Positions 15,846 through 24,030 of a stretch of DNA of 64,000 nucleotides are shown piece after piece. How positions within the stretch are numbered: position 1 is the stretch's first letter; each line of letters opens with the position of its first letter. The notes below the pieces were generated by a model. It saw only the letters and a list, made by a program, of their open reading frames with translations. It ran no database searches and was not told the origin of the DNA. The DNA is taken from contig NZ_CP048029.1 of assembly GCF_011290485.1 (NCBI RefSeq), positions 186,001 through 250,000 on the forward strand. Reading direction: 5' to 3'. A program made the translations under genes and the position numbers. The stretch is from Caldichromatium japonicum (lineage in GTDB: Bacteria; Pseudomonadota; Gammaproteobacteria; Chromatiales; Chromatiaceae).

Positions 15846-18713
15846 ATGAAGACGACGGATCAGATCGACCCCTGCGCTCATCCCCCAGTCGCCGGCCCCT
15901 GGCCGAGTCCGCTTAAGGCCCGTCTGAAGAACGATGAGGTGGTAGTGGGCTGGGTGTTGGCGGATGAACCCCTACCGACTGTGCTCCTTGAGACCCTCGA
16001 CCGCTTGGCGCCCTTACCGCTGCGCTTGGTGGTATGGACAGGATCGCCGGCGGCCCAGGGGACAGTGGAGGCATTGCCGGAGATCTCCGTGCCCCCCCCT
16101 CAGCGGCTCTCAGAGGGCCTGCGCGGCGATGAGCCCTTAGGCCCCGCTCGGTGCCCCCTTGAGTCTGTCACCGTTGAAGTCCTGGCACCTGGAGCAGAGA
16201 GCGGCTGGCTGCGCCTGGCGCAACTGGAGGCCCTCTGCCTACCGGCCTCCCAACTGGCGACCTATCGCCCTTGGCTGGCCGAGGCAGCCATCCCAGCGCT
16301 CATCCGTCTCCCGGCTGGGACTGAAGACTGGCAGGGCGGCGGACTGGCGGTCGCTGATGCGACCCCAGAGGCGCTGGCCGGACTCCTGCTCTTGCTGGCC
16401 ACCGACCCACCGACCCGCCGGCGGGCGCTCGATGCCCAGCGCTCCTGGCTGCCTGAGCCTGCCCTGCGGACCTGGCGGGTCGAGGGGGTCTTCGATTCAA
16501 GCTATAGCCTGGCCATCGTCAACCGCCATCTGGCCCTTGCCTTGGAGGACAGCTGTGGCCCCGGCGAACAGGTGGCGCTGTTGACCTATGAACAGGGCGA
16601 TGACCCCCAGCCCAATCTTGCGGCGGTCGAGGACCCGGCGCGCATCCACGCCCTGTGGGTGCGCGCCAAAGACCCGCGCGCCCCGGCGGTGGCCCTGCGC
16701 AATGCCTGGCCGCCGCGGGTGCGCGATATGCGCGGCTGGCGACGCCTCCTCGCTAACTATGCCTGGGAGGAGACCGGCTTTCCTGAGACCTATGTCCAGG
16801 ACTTCAATCGGGTGCTCGACCTGATCACCGTGGTCTCCACCCAGACCCGTCGCTTCCTGCAGGATGCAGGCGTTGAGGTCCCGATCGCTGTAGTCGGCAA
16901 TGGGATCGATCATCTCAGCGCCCTGGTCCCCGAGCCCTTGCCGCGCCCCCTGCCCCAGGGTTTTCGTTTCTTACATGTCTCCTCCTGTTTCCCGCGCAAG
17001 GGGGCAGACCTCCTGCTGAAGGCCTATGGCCAGGCCTTTCGCGACTTCCATGAAGTGGTCCTGATCATCAAGACCTTTTCCAACCCGCACAATGAGATCT
17101 TAGAGCAGCTGGCGCGCCATCGCGCCGCCGACTCACATTATCCCGCCGTTGAGGTCATCCTCGATGACTGGACGCCCGGTCAGATCGCCGCCCTGTATGA
17201 TGCCTGTCAGGTCCTGGTTGCCCCGAGCCGCGGTGAGGGCTTTGGCCTGCCGATCGCCGAGGCTATGCTCCGCGAGCGACCGGTGATCGCCAGCCGCTGG
17301 GGTGGGCACCTAGATTATTGTGACGAGGAGACCGCCTGGCTGATCGACCAGCGGCCCGCCTATGCGCGCACCCATCTGACGGTCCCGGATTCGCTGTGGT
17401 GCGAACCCGACAGCGACCACCTGGCGCGCCTGATGCGCGAGCTCTATCTCGCCTCGCCTGAGCAACTGAGGCCGCGTTTGACCCGGGCGCGCGAGCGGGT
17501 CTTGCCCCTGACCTGGGCCCGGGTCGCCCAGCGTACCCGCCGGGCCCTGGCCCAGATCGAGACCCAGCCGGGCCCCCTACCGCTGGTGCGGGTCGGCTGG
17601 CTGAGCACCTGGGGCTCGCGCTGTGGGATCGCCGCCTATGCCTATCACCTCAGCCGCGCCTTTGAACCCGAGCTCCTGGTCCTGGCGCCGGCAAACGAAC
17701 GGCTCGAACAGGCGGATACGGCCAATGTCCAGCGCCTGTGGTCGCTGGGGGCCCTCGAGCCTAAGCAGATCCTCCAGGCCGCCCAGCGCGAGCGGCTCGA
17801 TGCCCTGGTGATCCAATATCATTGGTCCTTTTTTGCGCCTGCAACGCTCGCCGCGCTCTGTGCCCAGCTTAAGGACGCCGGGCTGCGCGTCCTGGTCGAT
17901 CTGCACAATACCCGCAGCGCCCCCCCTGACTGCCTGGGCCCTGACTTTCTTGGTCCCTTAGGCCGCGTCGATCGCCTGTTGGTCCATACCCTCGAGGATG
18001 TCGCCCGTCTCAATGACTGGGGTCTGTCGGCCCATGTCAGCCTCTGGCCGCTGTGCATCTATGACCTGTCGCCACCGACCCCCGAGGAACGGGAGAGCCA
18101 GCGGCAGGCCCTGGGTCTGGCCGGGCGCAAGGTCCTGGCGACCTATGGCTATCTCATGCCGCACAAGGGCCTTGGCCAGCTGATCGAGGCGCTGCCGGCG
18201 CTGATCGCCGCCCATCCTGATCTCTATCTGCTGATGCTCAATGCCTGGTATTCGCCGGCGGCCTCTGCTGCCGAGCTGAGGTCCTTGCAGCAGCAGATCT
18301 CTGCGCTGGGGCTCGGCGGACATATCATGCTCCAGACCGACTATCTCAGCGATCAGGAGTGCATCGCCCAGCTGGCCCTGGCCGATCTCATCGTCTTTCC
18401 CTATCAGCACACCGAAGAGTCTTCCTCGGCCGCGGTGCGCATGGCCATCGCTGCCGAGCGCCCAATCGCCGTCACCCCTTTGCGCTTTTTTGACGATGTC
18501 GAAGCAGCGGTCATGCGCCTGCCAGGGACCAGTCCTGCTGAGCTCGCTGCTGGCCTGAGCGCGCTCCTCGAGCGGCTTGCTGATCCCGCTGCTGAGCGCC
18601 AGATCCTCGAGAACCTCCGCGCCTTCCGCCGCCGGCACAGCGCCTGGCGCCGCTCCTGCCAGCTTAAGGGCATGATCAACGGCATCGTGCGCCAACTGGA
18701 GCTCGAACCATGA
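15846..18713 (+). CDS. Large two-domain family 4 glycosyltransferase
   Basis: A 955-residue protein with two GT4-like modules. The N-terminal 200 residues have no domain I recognise. The first GT-B module (about 210-565) contains FLHVSSCFPRKGADLLLKAY and the donor motif EGFGLPIAEAMLRERPVIA. The second (about 575-950) opens with GWLSTWGSRCGIAAYAYHLS and has YGYLMPHKGLGQLIEALP and a weaker donor motif around TEESSSAAVRMAIAAERPIAV. Two active modules in one chain suggest a polymerising or alternating transferase that builds a repeat unit. It is encoded seven bases after the coiled-coil methyltransferase and overlaps wzm by four bases, which fits the polymer synthase plus chain terminator plus ABC exporter design. 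Donor sugars cannot be read from the sequence. Confidence 0.88.
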   Translation: MKTTDQIDPCAHPPVAGPWPSPLKARLKNDEVVVGWVLADEPLPTVLLETLDRLAPLPLRLVVWTGSPAAQGTVEALPEISVPPPQRLSEGLRGDEPLGPARCPLESVTVEVLAPGAESGWLRLAQLEALCLPASQLATYRPWLAEAAIPALIRLPAGTEDWQGGGLAVADATPEALAGLLLLLATDPPTRRRALDAQRSWLPEPALRTWRVEGVFDSSYSLAIVNRHLALALEDSCGPGEQVALLTYEQGDDPQPNLAAVEDPARIHALWVRAKDPRAPAVALRNAWPPRVRDMRGWRRLLANYAWEETGFPETYVQDFNRVLDLITVVSTQTRRFLQDAGVEVPIAVVGNGIDHLSALVPEPLPRPLPQGFRFLHVSSCFPRKGADLLLKAYGQAFRDFHEVVLIIKTFSNPHNEILEQLARHRAADSHYPAVEVILDDWTPGQIAALYDACQVLVAPSRGEGFGLPIAEAMLRERPVIASRWGGHLDYCDEETAWLIDQRPAYARTHLTVPDSLWCEPDSDHLARLMRELYLASPEQLRPRLTRARERVLPLTWARVAQRTRRALAQIETQPGPLPLVRVGWLSTWGSRCGIAAYAYHLSRAFEPELLVLAPANERLEQADTANVQRLWSLGALEPKQILQAAQRERLDALVIQYHWSFFAPATLAALCAQLKDAGLRVLVDLHNTRSAPPDCLGPDFLGPLGRVDRLLVHTLEDVARLNDWGLSAHVSLWPLCIYDLSPPTPEERESQRQALGLAGRKVLATYGYLMPHKGLGQLIEALPALIAAHPDLYLLMLNAWYSPAASAAELRSLQQQISALGLGGHIMLQTDYLSDQECIAQLALADLIVFPYQHTEESSSAAVRMAIAAERPIAVTPLRFFDDVEAAVMRLPGTSPAELAAGLSALLERLADPAAERQILENLRAFRRRHSAWRRSCQLKGMINGIVRQLELEP

Positions 18714-19546
18714 CCCCCGGGCAGGCGCCTGGCATCAACCTGTTTGCCCTGCCTGCCCTCCTGCTGCGCGAGCTGTGGGCCTATCGCGGCTTTATCTGGG
18801 CGAGCGTCCAGCGCGAATGGCGCGCCCGTTATCTGGGCAGTCAATTTGGCCTGGCCTGGGCCATCATCCACCCCTTTGCCCTGATCCTCCTCTATACCCT
18901 GGTCTTTGCCAAGCTCATGCATCCGCAGCTCGCCGGATACCCTGGGCCCTTTGCCTACAGCATCTATCTCTGCGCCGGTCTGCTGACCTGGAACCTCTTT
19001 AGCGAACTCCTGGGCCGCTCGGTGGGGATCTTTGTCAACAATGCCAACCTACTTAAAAAACTGAGCTTTCCGAAGCTCAGCCTGCCGATGATCGCGACCC
19101 TCTCCAGCCTGTTGCATTATGCGATCACCCTCGGGCTCTTCCTGGGGCTGTTATCGATCATCGGCCAGTTCCCTGGCTGGGTCGTTCTGGCGGTGGTGCC
19201 GGTGTTGCTGGTCCTCATCCTCTTTACCCTGGGGCTGGGTCTACTCGCCGGGCTGATCGATGTCTTTTATCGCGATGTCGAACAATTGATCGCCCTGGTG
19301 CTGCAGTTTTGGTTTTGGCTGACCCCTATCGTCTATGTCCCCGCCATCCTGCCCGCTGGCTTGCAAGACCTACTGGCCCTAAACCCCCTCCAACCCCTCA
19401 TCTTTGCCATGCACGCCATCCTGCTGGAGCACCAGCTGCCCAACTGGTTGAGCCTGATCTATCCGGCCTGCTTGGCCCTAGGGCTGCTCGCCCTGGGGCT
19501 GCGCGTCTATCAGCGGCTGGGCCCGGAGCTCGTCGATGAACTCTAG
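18710..19546 (+). CDS. wzm: O-antigen/polysaccharide ABC exporter permease Wzm
   Basis: A 278-residue ABC-2 type permease that carries undecaprenyl-linked polysaccharide across the inner membrane. Typical features are the amphipathic N-terminus with the ReWraRYLGSQFGLAWAI-like entry before the first helix, six hydrophobic segments, and the loop around DVFYRDVEQLIALVLQFWFWLTPIVY, which is characteristic of Wzm/TagG/RfbA proteins. The ATG overlaps the stop of the glycosyltransferase gene (ATGA), and the Wzt ATPase gene overlaps its end by 11 bases. The polymer is therefore assembled fully in the cytoplasm and exported by an ABC transporter, not by a Wzx/Wzy pathway. Confidence 0.94.
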   Translation: MTPGQAPGINLFALPALLLRELWAYRGFIWASVQREWRARYLGSQFGLAWAIIHPFALILLYTLVFAKLMHPQLAGYPGPFAYSIYLCAGLLTWNLFSELLGRSVGIFVNNANLLKKLSFPKLSLPMIATLSSLLHYAITLGLFLGLLSIIGQFPGWVVLAVVPVLLVLILFTLGLGLLAGLIDVFYRDVEQLIALVLQFWFWLTPIVYVPAILPAGLQDLLALNPLQPLIFAMHAILLEHQLPNWLSLIYPACLALGLLALGLRVYQRLGPELVDEL

Positions 19547-20780
19547 ACCCTTGCCGCCCGGGGCCTTACGCATCCAGGGGCTCGGCAAGGCCTATAAACG
19601 CTATGCCCGCAAATGGGACCGTGCCGGCGAATGGCTGGGGCTGGGGGTGCGCCATCGGCTGCACTGGGTGTTGCGCGACATCGATCTTCAGGTCGATCCC
19701 GGTGAGGCGGTGGGGATCATCGGCGTCAATGGGGCTGGCAAGAGCACCCTGCTCAAGCTCATCGCCGGCATCACCCAGCCCACTACCGGCACCATCGAAC
19801 GCGGCGGCCGTCTCTCCGCCCTGCTCGAGCTGGGGATCGGGTTTCATGGCGAGCTGACGGGTCGTGAAAACCTCTGGAGCGCCGGGGCCTTGGCGGGTCT
19901 CGATGGCGCCACCCTGTCCGCTTGTCTATCCGAGATCGCGGCATTTGCCGATATCGGCGACTATCTCGACCAGCCGGTGCGCACCTATTCGAGCGGCATG
20001 CAGGTACGCCTGGCTTTTGCCCTGGCCACCGCCGTGCGCCCGGATCTCCTGATCGTCGATGAGGCCCTGGCCGTCGGCGACCTCTTCTTCCAGCAGAGAT
20101 GTTTTGAGCGCATCCGCGCCTTTCGCGCCGCCGGCACCACCCTGCTCTTTGTCTCGCACGCCATGAGCACCGTTTATGCCCTGTGCGATCGCGCCATCCT
20201 CATCGAAGGCGGGCGGATCATCCAGGACGGCGAGCCGCGTCGGGTCATCGACGTCTATAACGCCAGCATCGCCAATCGCCTAGGGAGCGGCGACTTGAGA
20301 ATCGTCACCGCCGGTCCAGGCGCCGGCTCCTATGACCGCGGCGATGTCCGTATCGAGCAAGTGCAGGTCTTGCACCAAGGCCAACCGGTGCAGACCCTGG
20401 TCAGCGACAGCCTGCTGACCGTCCGGATCGAGGTGCGCTTTCTCCGTGACCTACAGGATCCTCATGTCGGCTTTCAGGTCCGCGACCGACGCGGCGAGGC
20501 CATCTACATGACCCATACCCATGGTCTGGGGCTGCGCATCGGGCCGGTCCGGGCCGGCGAGCGCATCGAGGTCTGCTTTAGCTTCATCGCCCGCCTCATC
20601 CCGGGTGACTATAGCTTTACTGTCGGCGTAGCCGATGGCGGGTTGCCGGGGGGGCATCTCGAACGCTCACTGACCCGTTTTCAGGAGGCTGCCCAGTTTA
20701 GCCTCACCCGCAACCTGCAGGCCGCCCATTGGGATGGGATCTGCAACCTCGAGCCCAGCTGCCAGATCCAGCGCCTGTGA
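19536..20780 (+). CDS. wzt: O-antigen/polysaccharide ABC exporter ATPase Wzt with C-terminal domain
   Basis: A 414-residue ATPase partner of Wzm. The nucleotide-binding domain has Walker A GVNGAGKSTLLKL near residue 63, the signature YSSGMQVRLAFALA, and Walker B LLIVDEALAVGD. Residues from about 265 to the end form the extra Wzt C-terminal beta-sandwich (VRIEQVQVLHQGQPVQTL, VGFQVRDRRGEAIYMTHT, FSFIARLIPGDYSFTVGVADG). In the studied O9a systems that domain binds the methyl- or phospho-capped nonreducing end of the polymer and makes export depend on chain termination. Its presence beside a coiled-coil methyltransferase supports a capping mechanism here. The start overlaps the wzm end by 11 bases. 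No gene is close behind it; an IS remnant follows. Confidence 0.94.
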   Translation: MNSRPLPPGALRIQGLGKAYKRYARKWDRAGEWLGLGVRHRLHWVLRDIDLQVDPGEAVGIIGVNGAGKSTLLKLIAGITQPTTGTIERGGRLSALLELGIGFHGELTGRENLWSAGALAGLDGATLSACLSEIAAFADIGDYLDQPVRTYSSGMQVRLAFALATAVRPDLLIVDEALAVGDLFFQQRCFERIRAFRAAGTTLLFVSHAMSTVYALCDRAILIEGGRIIQDGEPRRVIDVYNASIANRLGSGDLRIVTAGPGAGSYDRGDVRIEQVQVLHQGQPVQTLVSDSLLTVRIEVRFLRDLQDPHVGFQVRDRRGEAIYMTHTHGLGLRIGPVRAGERIEVCFSFIARLIPGDYSFTVGVADGGLPGGHLERSLTRFQEAAQFSLTRNLQAAHWDGICNLEPSCQIQRL

Positions 20781-20849
20781 CCTGCTAGCGCGGCAGGCCA
20801 GCGCCTGGATGCATCAGGGCGAGCGAGGGGCTCTCAGTGTTCGTTCTTG

Positions 20850-21106
20850 ATAAGAAACACATGCTTTGAGCTGTCCAGATGTCGTGGGCATGGAAAGACG
20901 AGACATGAGATTGCTGTCGTTTGCGGCGCGCGAAGAGCGGCGGCGTGGCTGGACGTATGAAGCGATAGGCGCGCAGAGGGGATTGTTGGGCGCAGGGGTG
21001 TTCGACATCTGCAAAGGCTATGGGCGCGAAGGGGCCCAAGGGCTCAAGGACAAGCAGGGCGCCAAGCTCCGTGATGCCGCGTAATACAAACTCATTCGTT
21101 TCGGAG
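20850..21106 (+). mobile_element. Internally deleted IS630-like element with transposase remnant
   Basis: A short remnant bounded by imperfect inverted ends: AAGAAACACATGCTTT at 20852-20867, and AAACTCATTCGTTTCGG at 21087-21103, whose complement shares GAAACnnATGnnTT with the left end. Inside, the frame 20884-21084 reads as a helix-turn-helix start (ERRRGWTYEAIGAQRGLLG, then VFDICKGYGREGAQGLKD), fused directly to a short tail KLRDAA. The catalytic core is missing. The same two ends, and an ending HPKLHDAA, occur at 31066-31302, so both are deletion derivatives of one family. The IS630 assignment rests on the helix-turn-helix and tail style and is tentative. Confidence 0.6.
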
Positions 21107-21514
21107 CAAAATATTTGATAAAAATCAAGTAAGTCCGATGGAACGCTTTCTTAAGGATCCGCGCACTGTCGCCGCGGCGGTGTGTAGAAGATGTCCTGTT
21201 TTAAAAAGGCAACGCGTACACTCCCTCATCCTAGTCTCCTCCTTGCGGCAATCTGGATTTTTGATCAGCAAACTCGTAGGACGAGCCAGCGCATGCTAAA
21301 ATTACAACGCCGTAGCCAATCTGCGACCCATCGCCGAGGATAGGTGCGAGGAAGCGACTGGCAGTGCAGCATTTAGGCTTGCAATCTGAGTGCAGGCGCG
21401 GCACTATTGCCATGCCATATAGCCGAGCGGAAAAGGTCCCCTTCCTTATTGGAATCCCTGGGCTATACTTTACCCCTGTGCAGTTTTGCCCTCTCTTGAT
21501 CAAGGAGTTAAACC
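21107..21514 (+). other. Long leader region upstream of the RTX/S-layer-like gene
   Basis: This 408-base stretch has no gene I can support. It is less G+C-rich than its surroundings. It runs from the end of the IS remnant to the surface-protein start and should hold the promoter of that gene. The last 75 bases contain a TATACT box (21464-21469) and an AAGGAG ribosome-binding site (21502-21507). Two near-complementary short ORFs on the minus strand are not convincing. Confidence 0.5.
21442..21469 (+). promoter_or_regulatory. Candidate sigma70 promoter of the RTX/S-layer-like gene
   Basis: A good -10 hexamer TATACT lies at 21464-21469 with a weak -35 candidate TTCCTT at 21442-21447, 16 bases apart. 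Transcription from here would give a leader of about 40 bases carrying AAGGAG eight bases before ATG 21515. A TATACTT box also occurs at 6067-6073 before the propeptide-like gene, so the two surface-associated genes may share promoter style. The call is by eye only. Confidence 0.35.
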
Positions 21515-23968
21515 ATGCCAAGCATCTATGAAAACCAGGTCTATGTGATGTTCATCGGCTACTTCGGGCGTCCGCCGTCGCCGACTGGCCTGGAGTATTA
21601 CACCGGTTTGATGGAGCAAAGCGGCGGCAATTGGCGCATCCTGGTCGATGACTTCTATAACTCTGACGAGTCGCAGCAACTGTTTGGCAACAAGAGCATC
21701 GAGCAGCAGGTCAATCAGGTCTTCCTCAACCTCTTTGGTCGCAATGCGGCGCCGGCTGGTCTCAACTACTGGTCCCTGCAGGTGATGAATGGCGTCGTCT
21801 CGCTGCCAGAGCTGGCCTATACCATTGCCTATAATGCCGCTAACCAAGACCTGGCGGTGCGCGATGCCAAGATTCAAACCGCTAAATTGTGGGTCACTGC
21901 CCTGGATAGCGCCGAGGAGATCCTAGCCTATGGGACTGAGGCTGGCCGTCAGGCAGCGCGTGATTTTATGGCCACCGTCACCACCGCCACCCCCAAGACC
22001 CAGGGCGAGGTCGATGCGGGGGTCGAGCAGATGGTGCAGAGCGGCGGCGGCGGTAACCCTGGGAAGACCCTTCAGCTCACCATCAACCCCGACATGCCGC
22101 CCGGCACGTCGGGCGATGATGTCTTCAACGGGGTCAAGGACAGCCTTGGCAACGTCACCTTCCAGTCCTTCGACCAGCTCGATGGCGGCGACGGCAACGA
22201 CACCCTGATCGCCCAGGGCATCGACACCCTCACCACCAACGTCACCACCCTCAAGAACATCGAGACGCTGCACCTGGTCGGGGCGAGGGTCGCCAGCGCC
22301 TACCTCGATCTCACCAACACCACGGGCATCAAGAAGATCATCTCCGAAGCGCCGACGGCCAACTACACCGTCAAGGGCATCGCCGCAGGGATCGAGCGCA
22401 TCGACGTGATCGCGCCTGTGAGTGCGACCAAAAACCAAGCCTTCAACTTCCAGTCCGGCGCGGTGAGCGGTGCGAGCGATGCCCTGACCGTCGGCCTGCA
22501 GTCGCTGGGCACGGCGGGTGCGAGAACCATCTTTCTGCAGCCCGTCACCGGCACCAACGGCTTCGAGACCCTGACCCTGGAGCTCACCGGCGGCGCCTCG
22601 GGGAAGGATGGTACGTTCGTCAAGATCGATGACGGCACTGCGACCACGCTTGCCACCGTCAACATCACCGGCTCCGCCAAGGGCGCGATCGACCTCACTA
22701 CGCCTGCCACCGCCACCACCGTCAAGGTCGATAACAGCGCCGGCGTGGTGGTGAACCTCGCCTACGCCAAGGACATCACCGTGACCGGCGGCGACGGCGA
22801 CGACGAGTTCCAGTTTAAGGGAACCCTCAACACCAAGGACGTCGTGGACGGCGGCAAGGGCACCGACATCGTGGCCGCCAACGGCGCACAGTTTGCCGCC
22901 TTCACCACCACGGCGAGCAACCTCACGGGCATCGAGGGCATCCGCATCCAGGATAACGCCAAGGCCACCATCGACGTCTCGCTCTTTGGCGTCAATTTTG
23001 TGCGCGTGGCGGATCGTGGCGCTGGCACGCTCACCCTCAACAACCTCGCCTCGGGCAGCACCATCCGCTTCGACGATGATGCCACGGCGGCTAACGTGCT
23101 CAGCGTCAAGAACGCCGCGAATGGCAAGGCCGACAGCTTGAGCCTCGATCTGCGCTCGGCACAAACTACAGGTGCTAATGGCGTCACGGCCACCGCCAAC
23201 GATGTCGAGACCATCAACGTCACCACCGACAAAGCCGCGAACGCCGCAATCCTCACCCTCACCGACAACGACGCGGCGGGCAAGGGCTACGGCCTTACCG
23301 TGAACCTCACCGGCCAGAAGGATCTGACCTTCGTGCTGACGAGCAACCACGCCACCAACGTGGTCGATGGCAGCAAGATGACCGGCGCCCTCACGGCCGA
23401 TCTCACGGCGGTCACCGGCGGGCCGGCGACCCTCCAGGGCGGCTCGGGGGCGGATGTCCTCACCGGCGGCGCGGGCGCCGATACGCTCACCGGCAACGGC
23501 GGCAAGGATTGGTTCGTCTTCAACAACTTCGGCGCGGCCGACACCCTCACCGACTTCTCGGCCACCGCGGACGATCTCTATCTGGATGTGAAGGGTGTCG
23601 CCTTCAATGCGGCGATGACGCCAAACGGCATCAAGGTTGGCACAGCGGTGAAAATCTGGAACACCGCGGGCGCGAACGTCGCGGCGCTCACCATGGCGGT
23701 GAGCAACACGATCGGTATGGCAGCCAGCTTCACCGCTATGGCCCTCTTCATCGCGGCCAACAAGGCGGCGCTCAGCGCCAAAGTGATTGCCGCCGTCACG
23801 GCCAATGACGCCCGCGGCGTTGCCTTCGGCCGCGTCGGCAACACCCTCTATGCGGTGTATGTGGGTGACACGATGACGGCGACGTCAATGGGCACCACGA
23901 TCGCCGCGGTGCGGACCATCGCCAAGGTGGGCGCGGGCTTTACCGCTGCCGATCTGTTCCTGTTCTAA
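21515..23968 (+). CDS. RTX/S-layer-like surface protein with N-terminal DUF4214
   Basis: An 817-residue protein with no Sec signal, fitting type I secretion. Residues 5-130 or so are a DUF4214 domain ([37 protein letters not shown]). Residues about 185-640 are Thr-, Asn-, Val- and Gly-rich beta-strand sequence like S-layer or adhesin rod domains. At about 643-672 come calcium-binding nonapeptide repeats ([20 protein letters not shown]). The protein ends in AADLFLF, an acidic residue followed by hydrophobic ones as in PrtD/RsaD-type substrates. A strong AAGGAG precedes the ATG and a clean terminator follows, suggesting a highly expressed single gene. The DUF4214 part has host-like codon use; from about base 22000 the G+C rises and AAC/ACC/GGC codons dominate. 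It probably forms a surface layer and is a candidate substrate for the 2818-5907 exporter. Confidence 0.85.
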   Translation: MPSIYENQVYVMFIGYFGRPPSPTGLEYYTGLMEQSGGNWRILVDDFYNSDESQQLFGNKSIEQQVNQVFLNLFGRNAAPAGLNYWSLQVMNGVVSLPELAYTIAYNAANQDLAVRDAKIQTAKLWVTALDSAEEILAYGTEAGRQAARDFMATVTTATPKTQGEVDAGVEQMVQSGGGGNPGKTLQLTINPDMPPGTSGDDVFNGVKDSLGNVTFQSFDQLDGGDGNDTLIAQGIDTLTTNVTTLKNIETLHLVGARVASAYLDLTNTTGIKKIISEAPTANYTVKGIAAGIERIDVIAPVSATKNQAFNFQSGAVSGASDALTVGLQSLGTAGARTIFLQPVTGTNGFETLTLELTGGASGKDGTFVKIDDGTATTLATVNITGSAKGAIDLTTPATATTVKVDNSAGVVVNLAYAKDITVTGGDGDDEFQFKGTLNTKDVVDGGKGTDIVAANGAQFAAFTTTASNLTGIEGIRIQDNAKATIDVSLFGVNFVRVADRGAGTLTLNNLASGSTIRFDDDATAANVLSVKNAANGKADSLSLDLRSAQTTGANGVTATANDVETINVTTDKAANAAILTLTDNDAAGKGYGLTVNLTGQKDLTFVLTSNHATNVVDGSKMTGALTADLTAVTGGPATLQGGSGADVLTGGAGADTLTGNGGKDWFVFNNFGAADTLTDFSATADDLYLDVKGVAFNAAMTPNGIKVGTAVKIWNTAGANVAALTMAVSNTIGMAASFTAMALFIAANKAALSAKVIAAVTANDARGVAFGRVGNTLYAVYVGDTMTATSMGTTIAAVRTIAKVGAGFTAADLFLF

Positions 23969-23993
23969 TCGCGGGCCATTGGCTCGTAGCGCA

Positions 23994-24020
23994 GGCGGGG
24001 CGAAGGCCCCGCCTTTTTTT
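23994..24020 (+). terminator. Strong intrinsic terminator after the surface-protein gene
   Basis: GGCGGGGC (23994-24001) pairs with GCCCCGCC (24006-24013) across a four-base loop, and seven T follow (24014-24020). It starts 26 bases after the RTX gene stop. The ribosome-binding site of the next gene begins right after the T run, so the sulfotransferase genes would depend on readthrough or another promoter. Confidence 0.92.
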
Positions 24021-24030
24021 GGGAGGCACG

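Noticed and set aside
21923..23350. 475-codon minus-strand ORF opposite the RTX gene
   Set aside because: Composition is dominated by Gly, Asp and Val, complementary to the repetitive plus-strand gene. No start signals or domain seen.
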